From NCBI GenBank assembly GCA_947461185.1, contig CANHJY010000044.1:1-11079 (forward strand): 11,079 bases of DNA, read 5' to 3'. Source of the stretch: Flavobacteriales bacterium. GTDB taxonomy: Bacteria > Bacteroidota > Bacteroidia > Flavobacteriales_D > Crocinitomicaceae. How positions within the stretch are numbered: position 1 is the first letter of the stretch; each line of letters starts with the position of its first letter. Under the pieces are notes generated by a model that was not told the origin of the DNA, ran no database searches, and saw only the letters and a program-made list of their open reading frames with translations. Positions 1-7,639 of the stretch are shown piece by piece. The translations under genes and the position numbers were made by a program.

Positions 1-1
1 G

Positions 2-154
2 AATAATGGAATTGCAAGAAGAAATTGGGCTAGAAATGAAGGATCAATTTTTGCTATAAAAAGAGCAATGGAACAAGAGCCACTATTAAAAGTTACGGTT
101 CCAGAATTAGTTGATGATGCACTGCTTCAAAAGGTAACTTTGAAAGCATTATAG
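2..154 (+). CDS. C-terminal fragment of an unrecognised protein, cut by the window edge
   Basis: Frame 2 is open from the window edge to a TAG at 152-154 and gives the last 50 residues of a protein whose start lies outside. The fragment begins with an Asn/Arg-rich stretch (NNGIARRNWARNEG), continues through a probable helix (IFAIKRAMEQEP) and ends with VTVPELVDDALLQKVTLKAL. The composition looks like a soluble, mixed-charge cytoplasmic protein, with no membrane segment or metal-binding motif. I do not recognise the family from this tail. That it is real coding sequence is supported by the convergent layout: its stop overlaps the end of the opposite-strand helicase-nuclease gene by 6 bp, and there is no other gene in this stretch. 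Confidence 0.6.
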   Translation, partial: NNGIARRNWARNEGSIFAIKRAMEQEPLLKVTVPELVDDALLQKVTLKAL

Positions 155-3100
155 TTCAATAAATTCTCGTTTGGCTGTATAATATAAATGCCCTTTCACA
201 TTAGAATAACCCATGTTTTGAAGCGCTTTCATGTAGGTGTATACCTGTTTTTTATCGTTTTCTTTTGGTAACCCAGTTTTGAAATCAACAATAGCAATTT
301 CATCTGTTTTCATAACAATCTTGTCTGGTCTTATTGTTGTTTTTTCATCAAGTATAATCTCTTGTTCATTCAAAATCGCCGTTGCTCCATCAATTATTTT
401 TGAATAATGAGTAGATTCAAATAATTGAGTTATTTGCTCTTTAATTGGTGTGTAAAAATCAGTTTCTATTTCACCTCTTAATTTTAAATCTGTTAAAATA
501 TTTTCAATTTCTGCGGTTCTATTAATATTGGAAACCGCTAAATGGAATTGATTTCCAAATCTTCTTTCATGGGTTAATTGATCGTCTTCCTCAATACCAT
601 TTTGTTCTTTTAATGCAATATCGGGAAACCAAAGTTTGGAACCGAGTTTTTTTGGAATGAAAAATTCTGCCGACTTATTGTCGCGTTTGTCAACGTAAGG
701 AACCCTTTCTCCGTATTCAATACAAATGGATTCTTCTTCACCGCACATTATATTTTCAAGATTTTTAAAAACATCATGTATCATAGGTCCTAGCCTATTC
801 TTTGAGAAATGATTCGTAATGTATAATCTTTTTTCAGCCCTTGTAAAAGCTACATAACATAAATTCAACTTATCTAAAAATACTTGTGAAGATTCTTTCT
901 TTTGTTGTGTTTGTATACTTGCTATGGGACTCTCTTTTTTTAAAGTAGTGTAAAGAATATAATCATCAGATTCTATTAAAAATTTAGCTTGGCTTTTGAT
1001 TTCTGTATCATAATCAACATCGGGAAGAATAACTACAGGAAATTCCAAACCTTTGGACTTGTGAACGGTCATCATTTTAATAGCATCCCTGCTTTCTGGA
1101 ATTTGAATGGCCAATTTACCTTTCTGCTCGTTATAATACGCAATCAATTCTTGTAAATCAGGACCTTTTTTAATTTCGAATTCATGAACAAAATCAGCAA
1201 AATGATGTAAATACGGATTATCTAATTCTTCCCATCCCATCATTGAATAAAATGAAAGAACTAAATCATAGAGTGTCTCATAAGTTGTGAAAAAGTCATC
1301 TCTGGTTTTAAAGTGTGTGTTGAGGAAAGCATTTTCGTTAAACTCGCTGTACTCAGAACCATCCTCTTTTTTCTTGTTATTGAAAAAGCTTCTATATGAT
1401 AGAATACCATTTCGATTTTTCAAACGTAAAAATATTTCAGCAAAACGTTTAATTTCATGTTTTGAAGAAGGGTTCAATCTTCTTTTAAGATAGCTTAATG
1501 TGAGTCTTACGCATAAATCTGAATGCACCATGAGTGAATCATTCGAAACGATTTTATATCCTTTTTGAGTTAGACCTATTGCCCACTGGCTAGTTTTTCT
1601 ATTGGTTTCACCCAAAATACAAATATCTGCAGGTTCAAAACCATCTGATAAACATTCCTCTATTTGTGATGCTATATTTTCTATGCTCGTTTCTAATTCA
1701 ACTTTTTTAACTTTTTGTGACTGGATCTTCACGTAACCTTTGTGGTTTTTTTCAGGTGTTTGATGAATGGAATCGTAGAATTCTCGCTGTATTTCAGATA
1801 GCTTGGATTTAAATTCCTTGAAAAAACGATTGTTAAACTCGACAATTTCCACCGCGGAGCGCCAATTTCCAGTCAATGGTATCGTTTTACCCATTTTTTC
1901 GAAATAATTAGAAAACTCTTCAATATCGGCGAACTCCTCAGGATTATAGATTTTGGGTAAGGCTACAAATTGTTCCGCCAATCCGTTTTTAAAGCGATAA
2001 ATGGATTGTTTAGGATCTCCAACAATTAAATTTTTATTATTGGAGCTAATTGATTCTCTTATCAAAGGAACCATATTTAACCACTGCAACCTTGATGTGT
2101 CTTGAAATTCGTCTAGCAAGAAATGTTTGAACCTTGTACCTAATCTCTCGTAAATGAAAGGTGCAGATTCATGCCTTACTAATTTTGAAATCAGCGTATT
2201 AAATTCAGAAATCCGTAACAACTGCTCTTCTTTTTTTATACGATCTATTGCTCTTGCCATATGTTGCAATAAAGCCATATTAAAAAAGTTCTTAATGTAT
2301 GTTTTTTTGAGAAAATAGGTTTCCCTTATGCTTCGGTGGTAATCATTAAGTTCTCTCAATGAAGCTTTAAGTTGCTCAGGAAATGCTTTGTTTGATGGTG
2401 TTTCGTCTTCAATATTTTTTTTAATCGTAGGTGAAAAAATGGTGTCATCAATGTCTTTGTAAGTGTTCAAACGCTGGATTGCCTTTGACATATTTGAACC
2501 TTGCGGAAGGTTTTTTGAATCTAATTTCAATGAAATGAAAAGATTAAAAGTCTCTTTACATTTTTTTAAAAACGCATCACGGGTAATCGCTTGTTCATTT
2601 TTCAAAAGTTGATAATTTTCTTTTGAAAAGTCCATTTTCAAAAGCTTTTCGATTAATCCCTGATTTTTTTCTTTGTTCAAAATCTCCCCAAACGTAATAA
2701 GCTGTTTTCTGAAGTTCCATTTTTCTCCATCCTCGATATTTTGTTTAGCATATGCCAAAACAAGATTAGTTAAATCCTTTGTTGTTTGTTTTCCCAAATC
2801 ATTGAGTATCGTGTCAACAACTTGTTCGATAATATCTGCTTCGTTTAATACAACCTCAAAATCATTAGGCAAGTCTAAATCGCGACTAAAGGAGCGAATT
2901 AATCTCAAGTTGAATTTATCAATGGTCAAAACGAAAAAATCCTCGTAATTATGCAAAATGGAGAATAGTATTTTGTTGCATTTCAGGGCAACTTCTTCCT
3001 TCGTTAATCCTAATTTTTCACCTAATTTCTCCGCATATTTAATCGATTCCTCCTTGTATTTTTCCGGATAACTTAACTTGTCTAATGTTTCAATAATCCT

Positions 3101-3277
3101 TATTTTCATTTCCAACGCAGCCTTATTAGTAAAGGTCATTGCAATGATTTTAGAAAATGTTTGAATGTCTTCCTTTAGAATCAGCAACAAATAGGTTTCA
3201 ACCAAAGTAAATGTTTTACCACTTCCTGCCGATGCGTTAAAAATTATTAATGGTCGAACATTTTCAGTTTCAGACAT
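149..3277 (-). CDS. addA: AddA/RecB-like UvrD-family helicase with C-terminal PD-(D/E)XK nuclease
   Basis: This 1042-residue protein is a superfamily 1A DNA helicase fused to a RecB-type nuclease, and probably processes double-strand break ends for recombination. Helicase motifs run in order: Walker A NASAGSGKT (14-22), Ia MTFTNKAAL (47-55), II LLDEFQD (387-393), III IVGDPKQSIYRF (418-429), IV NWRS (471-474), V TVHKSKGLEFPVVILP (737-752) and VI CYVAFTRAEKRLYI (807-820). The nuclease keeps H912, D985 in RPDKIV, D998 and K1000 in VDFKTG, and the QVYTY motif near 1011. So both activities look intact. It is somewhat shorter than Gram-positive AddA (about 1230 residues). AddB-type Fe-S cysteines are not expected here and are not seen. 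No AddB partner lies in the window. The ATG at 3277 sits just upstream of the Walker A strand, as expected. RecB-like is the alternative name, but the layout fits AddA better. Confidence 0.9.
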   Translation of the reverse strand: MSETENVRPLIIFNASAGSGKTFTLVETYLLLILKEDIQTFSKIIAMTFTNKAALEMKIRIIETLDKLSYPEKYKEESIKYAEKLGEKLGLTKEEVALKCNKILFSILHNYEDFFVLTIDKFNLRLIRSFSRDLDLPNDFEVVLNEADIIEQVVDTILNDLGKQTTKDLTNLVLAYAKQNIEDGEKWNFRKQLITFGEILNKEKNQGLIEKLLKMDFSKENYQLLKNEQAITRDAFLKKCKETFNLFISLKLDSKNLPQGSNMSKAIQRLNTYKDIDDTIFSPTIKKNIEDETPSNKAFPEQLKASLRELNDYHRSIRETYFLKKTYIKNFFNMALLQHMARAIDRIKKEEQLLRISEFNTLISKLVRHESAPFIYERLGTRFKHFLLDEFQDTSRLQWLNMVPLIRESISSNNKNLIVGDPKQSIYRFKNGLAEQFVALPKIYNPEEFADIEEFSNYFEKMGKTIPLTGNWRSAVEIVEFNNRFFKEFKSKLSEIQREFYDSIHQTPEKNHKGYVKIQSQKVKKVELETSIENIASQIEECLSDGFEPADICILGETNRKTSQWAIGLTQKGYKIVSNDSLMVHSDLCVRLTLSYLKRRLNPSSKHEIKRFAEIFLRLKNRNGILSYRSFFNNKKKEDGSEYSEFNENAFLNTHFKTRDDFFTTYETLYDLVLSFYSMMGWEELDNPYLHHFADFVHEFEIKKGPDLQELIAYYNEQKGKLAIQIPESRDAIKMMTVHKSKGLEFPVVILPDVDYDTEIKSQAKFLIESDDYILYTTLKKESPIASIQTQQKKESSQVFLDKLNLCYVAFTRAEKRLYITNHFSKNRLGPMIHDVFKNLENIMCGEEESICIEYGERVPYVDKRDNKSAEFFIPKKLGSKLWFPDIALKEQNGIEEDDQLTHERRFGNQFHLAVSNINRTAEIENILTDLKLRGEIETDFYTPIKEQITQLFESTHYSKIIDGATAILNEQEIILDEKTTIRPDKIVMKTDEIAIVDFKTGLPKENDKKQVYTYMKALQNMGYSNVKGHLYYTAKREFIEL

Positions 3278-3330
3278 GTTTTAAGATTAAATTGATGATG
3301 AATTAAAGTTAACAATAAGATTCAGATTCT

Positions 3331-3338
3331 TATATTTG
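3331..3338 (+). promoter_or_regulatory. Candidate Bacteroidota -7 element (TATATTTG) before the MbnP-like gene
   Basis: TATATTTG matches the Bacteroidota sigma-factor -7 consensus TAnnTTTG exactly. The -33 TTG is imperfect: TTA at 3309-3311 lies 19 nt upstream. The motif ends only 5 nt before the ATG at 3344, so transcription would begin at or within a few bases of the start codon. A chance match within the 66 bp spacer is possible but not very likely. Confidence 0.5.
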
Positions 3339-3343
3339 TTATT

Positions 3344-4096
3344 ATGACAAGGTACACACGATATATCTTTCTCATTGCAATCCCATTGCTGTTTGCATGT
3401 AATGATGATGAGGTTACTCCACCACCAACTGAACAAATTGCTTTGAATGTTACATTACAGCCTTACTTTGGAGCAAACACCCTTCAATTGGATCAAATTG
3501 TTACAACGCCTGAGGGTTATGATATTCAATTTACAGAGTTGAAGTGTTATTTTTCATCTTTTGTTGGAACATCAAAACCATTGTTCGATGCAGCGCTTTT
3601 TGACTATAGAGAAAGAGGTACAGCTGTGTTCAATGGCTATGGAAATCCAGATGATTTCAAAAGTTTGTCAGGTTTACTCGGCGTAGATTCAGCTTACAAT
3701 CATGATGATCCTTCAGCATTTCCAAATGATAATCCACTTAATATCATGATCGCTAACGACATGCATTGGGATTGGAATCCTGGATACATTTTCTTAAAGG
3801 TTGAAGCAAAAGTCGATACGCTAAATGATGGCGTTCCTAACTTTAATCACTTCGTCATTTTCCACGTTGGTTCTGATGCCATCACGCAAAACTTAAGTTT
3901 CAATAATTTAACGTGGAATCCATCCGGCCAAAATACTTATACTTTGCCTTTGAAATTAGATATGAAAACGTTTTTGAACAACGGCATAACTTCCTTTGAT
4001 CTTAAAAATGAATTCACGTCTCATAATATGCCAGGTCAAGAAGTAATTAGTTTGAAAGTTATACAACATTTAAAACAAGCACTCAGTCCGCTCTAA
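3344..4096 (+). CDS. MbnP-like copper-binding lipoprotein
   Basis: This 250-residue protein has a lipoprotein signal peptide with lipobox LLFAC, so Cys19 would be lipidated and the protein held at the envelope facing the periplasm or the outside. The linker after it is acidic and proline-rich (NDDEVTPPP). The mature part resembles the MbnP family of beta-rich proteins found beside di-heme MbnH enzymes. It opens with LNVTLQPYFGANTLQLD, has FTELKCYFSSF, and carries the aromatic motif NDMHWDWNPGYIFLKVE (138-154) followed by HFVIFHVGSDA (169-179). Characterised MbnP binds copper using a kynurenine that MbnH makes from a tryptophan. Candidate tryptophans here are W142, W144 and W191, with histidines H141, H169 and H174 nearby. 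Its stop is 2 bp before the di-heme gene, a typical pairing. The only usable start is the ATG at 3344, since the signal peptide would be lost with later ones. The family call comes from motif memory, not a search. Confidence 0.8.
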   Translation: MTRYTRYIFLIAIPLLFACNDDEVTPPPTEQIALNVTLQPYFGANTLQLDQIVTTPEGYDIQFTELKCYFSSFVGTSKPLFDAALFDYRERGTAVFNGYGNPDDFKSLSGLLGVDSAYNHDDPSAFPNDNPLNIMIANDMHWDWNPGYIFLKVEAKVDTLNDGVPNFNHFVIFHVGSDAITQNLSFNNLTWNPSGQNTYTLPLKLDMKTFLNNGITSFDLKNEFTSHNMPGQEVISLKVIQHLKQALSPL

Positions 4097-4098
4097 CA

Positions 4099-5172
4099 AT
4101 GAAGTATTTATTACTCATATTTCTGGTTTTATCTGTTCTTATTGCTTGTAGGAAAGAAAAGGTTAATTATTCTCAAACGCCATATACATTAGATATTCCT
4201 TCGCATTTTCCAGACATGGCTATCCCCGAAGATAATCCCATGACGGTTGAAGGAGTTGAGTTAGGTAGAAAACTTTTTTATGAGGAAATGTTGAGTGGTG
4301 ATAACACCATGTCTTGCGCCAGTTGTCATTCTCCTCAGCACGCTTTTACGGACCCAAATAAGTATTCAACGGGTATAGATGGCATTCAAGGGACCAGAAA
4401 CTCAATGGCATTAATCAACTTAGGCTGGCAAACATCTTATTTTTGGGATGGACGCGCCAAAACATTGGAAGAACAAATTCTGGAGCCTATTCCAAATCCA
4501 ATTGAGATGCATCAATCTTGGAAAGATGCAGTGAATAAGTTAAATGGCAATGTTACCTATCGTAATATGTTCTTCAAGGCATTTGGAGAATCTGGAATCG
4601 ATTCAACTAAAGTTGCCAAAGCAATAGCCCAATTTTTGAGAACCATGATTTCCGGAACGTCTAAGTATGATGTGATGTACAAATATGAGTTCAGCATGCC
4701 GCTAACTTCTTATGAGCAGCAAATCTTAGGACAAGTTACTCCGGAAGAGTGGGCAGGATACGATTTGTTTAAAAGTTTGAATGGAGCAGATTGTTTTCAT
4801 TGCCATAAAGGTGCAATGATGCACGTTAATAAATTTAGTAATAATGGACTGGATCCAGCATTTACAGATTTGGGTCGAGGAGCCATAACCGGTAATCCTG
4901 ATGATAATGGTAAATTTAAGATTCCAACTTTAAGAAATATCGCATTAACAGCGCCTTACATGCATGATGGTCGATTTGCAACCTTGGATGAGGTAATTGA
5001 ACATTATTCCTCCGGTATACACATGAGTTCTACGATTGATCCATTAATTGAATACGCATCACAAGGAGGAGTTCAACTTGATGCAACAGAAAAGGATTTG
5101 CTTAAAAAATTCCTAAATACCCTCACAGATTATAACTTTGTAAACAATCCAAATTTTCAAGATCCCGATTGA
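4099..5172 (+). CDS. Di-heme cytochrome c peroxidase-family lipoprotein, MbnH-like
   Basis: This 357-residue protein belongs to the bacterial di-heme peroxidase (CcpA/MauG/MbnH) superfamily. A lipobox LIAC places lipidated Cys17 at the envelope. Two heme c attachment motifs are visible, CASCH (73-77) and CFHCH (232-236). Also present are the conserved FWDGRA stretch (115-120) with a Trp that may lie between the hemes, and PTLRNIALTAPYMHDGRF (276-293). M288 and M309 are candidate distal ligands of the second heme, and I cannot decide between them. Length fits the family. Classical members reduce hydrogen peroxide, whereas MbnH oxidises a tryptophan of its partner MbnP to kynurenine. Because the gene lies 2 bp after a MbnP-like gene, the second role is favoured. 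Cytochrome c maturation proteins must be encoded elsewhere. The family is certain and the MbnH-type substrate is inferred from context. Confidence 0.9.
   Translation: MKYLLLIFLVLSVLIACRKEKVNYSQTPYTLDIPSHFPDMAIPEDNPMTVEGVELGRKLFYEEMLSGDNTMSCASCHSPQHAFTDPNKYSTGIDGIQGTRNSMALINLGWQTSYFWDGRAKTLEEQILEPIPNPIEMHQSWKDAVNKLNGNVTYRNMFFKAFGESGIDSTKVAKAIAQFLRTMISGTSKYDVMYKYEFSMPLTSYEQQILGQVTPEEWAGYDLFKSLNGADCFHCHKGAMMHVNKFSNNGLDPAFTDLGRGAITGNPDDNGKFKIPTLRNIALTAPYMHDGRFATLDEVIEHYSSGIHMSSTIDPLIEYASQGGVQLDATEKDLLKKFLNTLTDYNFVNNPNFQDPD
5133..5140 (+). promoter_or_regulatory. Possible -7 element (TAACTTTG) inside the di-heme gene, ahead of the 471-residue protein
   Basis: TAACTTTG is an exact TAnnTTTG match near the 3' end of the di-heme peroxidase gene, about 53 nt before the ATG at 5194. 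There is no TTG at the usual distance upstream (the nearest, at 5098-5100, is 32 nt away), so this is weak. If real, it would let the 471-residue protein and the WYL regulator be transcribed independently of the lipoprotein pair. Confidence 0.22.
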
Positions 5173-5193
5173 TTTTGGTAATATCCACTTACA

Positions 5194-6609
5194 ATGATTG
5201 ACGAAAGACGTTTGACTACTGAAGAAAAAGCGCTTCAGATTAATTTAACAGCAGATATTTATGGGTGTTTTGCTGAAATAGGTGCAGGTCAGGAAGTGGC
5301 TGCAAATTTTTTCAAAGCAGGAGGTAGTTCTGGCACCATAGCTTATACCCAATCGGCCTATGACATGAAAGTATCTGATGCTATGTATGGGGAAGCATCA
5401 AGATATGTTTGTGAAGAGCGTTTAATGACGATGCTTGATACGGAATATCAAACCTTGAAATTTAGATTGCCAAACAAAAATAAAGAGTCGCGTTTTTTTG
5501 CCTTTTGTAATACTGTCGAGTCTTTAAATTACCATAAATCTAATCAAGGTCAGGGATGGGTTGGTATACGTTTTCAAAAGTCCCTTTTAGCCCAGCCAAA
5601 TGATGTCATTTTGCACATCAAAATGCACGATAATAGCAATAAGGCTCAACAAGATGCAATTGGTATTTTGGGTGTGAATCTTATTCATGCGTGTTATTTC
5701 CATTCAGATGACATGGATAGTTTCTTGAATTTCCTTACGCATCGTTTGCCTCGGGAAAGAATGGAAATAGATATGTTGCGTTTCTCAGGACCTGATTTTG
5801 AGCATATGGATAATCGTGTTTTGGCGTTAAACCTTGTAAAAAGAGGAATAACTGATGCTACCATGTTCGATTTAATTGGAAATGTACTGCAACCTGCAAC
5901 GGCTTTATATAAAAAGAATGTTTTGTTGATGAGAGGTCGTTTCAGACCTGTTACCAAGGTTCATATCGACATGATTGAGCAAGGAAAAAAACAATTCTTG
6001 AAAGAAAAGGACGTAACTGAAGAAAATATCGATGTCATTTTTGAACTTACGCTAAAAGATTTAACGGCTGACGGAAAAATTTCGGATAAGGATTTTATTG
6101 ATAGGGCTGATTTGTTAGGCTCTCTTGGTTACACGGTAATGATTTCCAATTATTTGAAACATTACAAAATGGTAGATTACCTTGCAACCATTGCTAAAGG
6201 TAAAAAGTTAGGATTAATTGTAGGGGTATACAATCTCTACACAATTTTCGATGACCGCTATTATGACAATCTTCCAGGTGGTTTGCTAGAAGCTTTTGGT
6301 AGAGGTTTTGGACATAATGTAAAGTTGTATGTTTATCCAGCCATAGATGTCGAAACAGGTGAATTAATAACACTCGATAATATTCAAATTGCTCCACATT
6401 TAAAAGGTTTGGTTACTTATCTCAAAGACAATGGGAAATTGGATAAAATAGGCGAGTTTGATAGAGGGCTTTTGCATATCATGTCAGATGATGTATTGAT
6501 GAAAATTAAAGCCTCATCTCCTAGCTGGGAAGACGATGTGCCTTATGAAGTTGTAAAAGCGATCAAGTTTTTTGAGTTGTTTGGATACCAACCTAAGGTT
6601 TCTCAATAA
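5194..6609 (+). CDS. Conserved 471-residue protein with a nucleotidyltransferase-like motif (often labelled nicotinate/nicotinamide-nucleotide adenylyltransferase)
   Basis: I recognise this as a long, highly conserved family shared by Bacteroidota and Cyanobacteria, which databases label inconsistently, often as nicotinate- or nicotinamide-nucleotide adenylyltransferase. I know of no firm experimental function. Family-like blocks include FAEIGAGQEVAANFF (26-40), GTIAYTQSAYDM (47-58), DAIGILGVNLIHA (154-166), FSGPDFEHMDNR (197-208) and LLEAFGRGFGHNVKLYVYP (364-382). At 248-261 the sequence GRFRPVTKVHIDMI lines up with the CoaD/NadD-type GxFxPxTxGH signature, but Val replaces the second Gly. 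It also sits mid-protein, where true adenylyltransferases carry it at the N terminus. No clear ISSTxxR motif is seen. The protein has no signal peptide or membrane segment, so it is probably cytoplasmic. It starts 21 bp after the di-heme gene and ends 6 bp before a WYL regulator gene, so it may be co-transcribed with both. Family membership is confident and the enzymatic role is not. Confidence 0.72.
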   Translation: MIDERRLTTEEKALQINLTADIYGCFAEIGAGQEVAANFFKAGGSSGTIAYTQSAYDMKVSDAMYGEASRYVCEERLMTMLDTEYQTLKFRLPNKNKESRFFAFCNTVESLNYHKSNQGQGWVGIRFQKSLLAQPNDVILHIKMHDNSNKAQQDAIGILGVNLIHACYFHSDDMDSFLNFLTHRLPRERMEIDMLRFSGPDFEHMDNRVLALNLVKRGITDATMFDLIGNVLQPATALYKKNVLLMRGRFRPVTKVHIDMIEQGKKQFLKEKDVTEENIDVIFELTLKDLTADGKISDKDFIDRADLLGSLGYTVMISNYLKHYKMVDYLATIAKGKKLGLIVGVYNLYTIFDDRYYDNLPGGLLEAFGRGFGHNVKLYVYPAIDVETGELITLDNIQIAPHLKGLVTYLKDNGKLDKIGEFDRGLLHIMSDDVLMKIKASSPSWEDDVPYEVVKAIKFFELFGYQPKVSQ

Positions 6610-6615
6610 GTTCTC

Positions 6616-7629
6616 ATGCCGCACATTAAAAATGCACTTATTCGTTATAGAATTATAGACCGTTGTCTTCGCAATAAATATAGACCTTTTCCATCAAAAC
6701 AAGACCTTAGGGAAGCATGTGAAGAGGCACTCTTTGGGTCAACATATGGTGATAATATTTGTGACTCAACGATTGAGAAGGATATGTTTGCCATGAAAAT
6801 GGAACACGATGCTCCTATTAAATACAGTAAAAAAAATGGAGGTTATTTTTATGAAGACCCGAGTTTTTCAATTAATGACATACCTCTTACGGATGATGAT
6901 TTAAGTGCCATAAAATTCGCGCTCTCAACATTGATGCAATTCCGAGAAGTGGAAATGTTTAAGCAATTTGGAAGTGCGATGGATAAAATTGTTGATCGCG
7001 TTTCAATTACTTCCGCTTCTGATGGTGACGATGTAGGAAAATATGTTCAATTTGAAACAGCAATTTCACTTGGTGGAAATGAGTTCTTAACACCATTGTT
7101 AGAGGCGATTCGAAACAAATTCAATGTCGATTTTAATTATAGCAGTTTCATTTCCGGAAAAGGTAAATTGCGGTCATGTTTGCCTCTTTTGCTCAAAGAA
7201 TATAGAAACCGTTGGTACCTGATTTCATTTGATAACGATAAGAAGGCAATTATAACTTATGCGCTCGATAGAATGTCTGATTTGAATATTACCAATGATG
7301 TGAATCAAAGTAAATTTGATTTTGATGCTGACGCTTACTTTAAATATGTAATTGGAATTTCTGTTGACAACAAAAGCAAATCTGAGCATGTTGTTTTGAA
7401 GGCCAATAATGTGGCTGCGAAGTATTTGCAAAGTCAACCTTTACACTTTTCTCAAAAAATTATTGAGGAAAATAGTGAATATGCTACATTAACATTGGAA
7501 GTTATGATATCCGAGGAGTTGATAAGGTTATTACTTTCATTTGCCGGTGAAATAGAAATTGTTGCTCCGAATTATTTAAGAAACACAATTTTAGAACGGG
7601 TAACGAAAATGCAGGAAGTACACAAATAA
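6616..7629 (+). CDS. WYL-domain transcriptional regulator
   Basis: This 337-residue protein is probably a DNA-binding regulator with a ligand-sensing WYL domain. Residues 1-80 look like an N-terminal winged-helix region (IRYRIIDRCLRN, then STIEKDMFAMK and a GGYFYEDPSF wing-like end). A helical linker follows (about 90-130). The WYL domain spans roughly 155-225: LLEAIRNKFNVDFNY, then LPLLLKEYRNRWYLISFD with the signature W200-Y201-L202, and YALDRMSDL. The C-terminal part (255-337, ending LRNTILERVTKM) fits the WCX extension. WYL proteins sense nucleic acids or small ligands, and this one's ligand is unknown. The ATG lies 6 bp after the 471-residue protein, so the two are almost certainly one operon. 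That protein's pathway, or the operon itself, is the first candidate target. The gene ends 10 bp before the convergent DEAD-box-like gene, with no clear terminator between. Confidence 0.88.
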   Translation: MPHIKNALIRYRIIDRCLRNKYRPFPSKQDLREACEEALFGSTYGDNICDSTIEKDMFAMKMEHDAPIKYSKKNGGYFYEDPSFSINDIPLTDDDLSAIKFALSTLMQFREVEMFKQFGSAMDKIVDRVSITSASDGDDVGKYVQFETAISLGGNEFLTPLLEAIRNKFNVDFNYSSFISGKGKLRSCLPLLLKEYRNRWYLISFDNDKKAIITYALDRMSDLNITNDVNQSKFDFDADAYFKYVIGISVDNKSKSEHVVLKANNVAAKYLQSQPLHFSQKIIEENSEYATLTLEVMISEELIRLLLSFAGEIEIVAPNYLRNTILERVTKMQEVHK

Positions 7630-7639
7630 CAATTTATTA

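Noticed and set aside
3278..3343. Methanobactin-like precursor peptide near the MbnP/MbnH pair
   Set aside because: The spacer holds only 66 bp with no short Cys-containing frame, and the other flanks are filled with larger genes.
3278..3343. Promoter for the minus-strand helicase-nuclease gene (TAACTTTA on the minus strand)
   Set aside because: It is one base off the -7 consensus and has no TTG at a suitable distance, so it is too weak to annotate.
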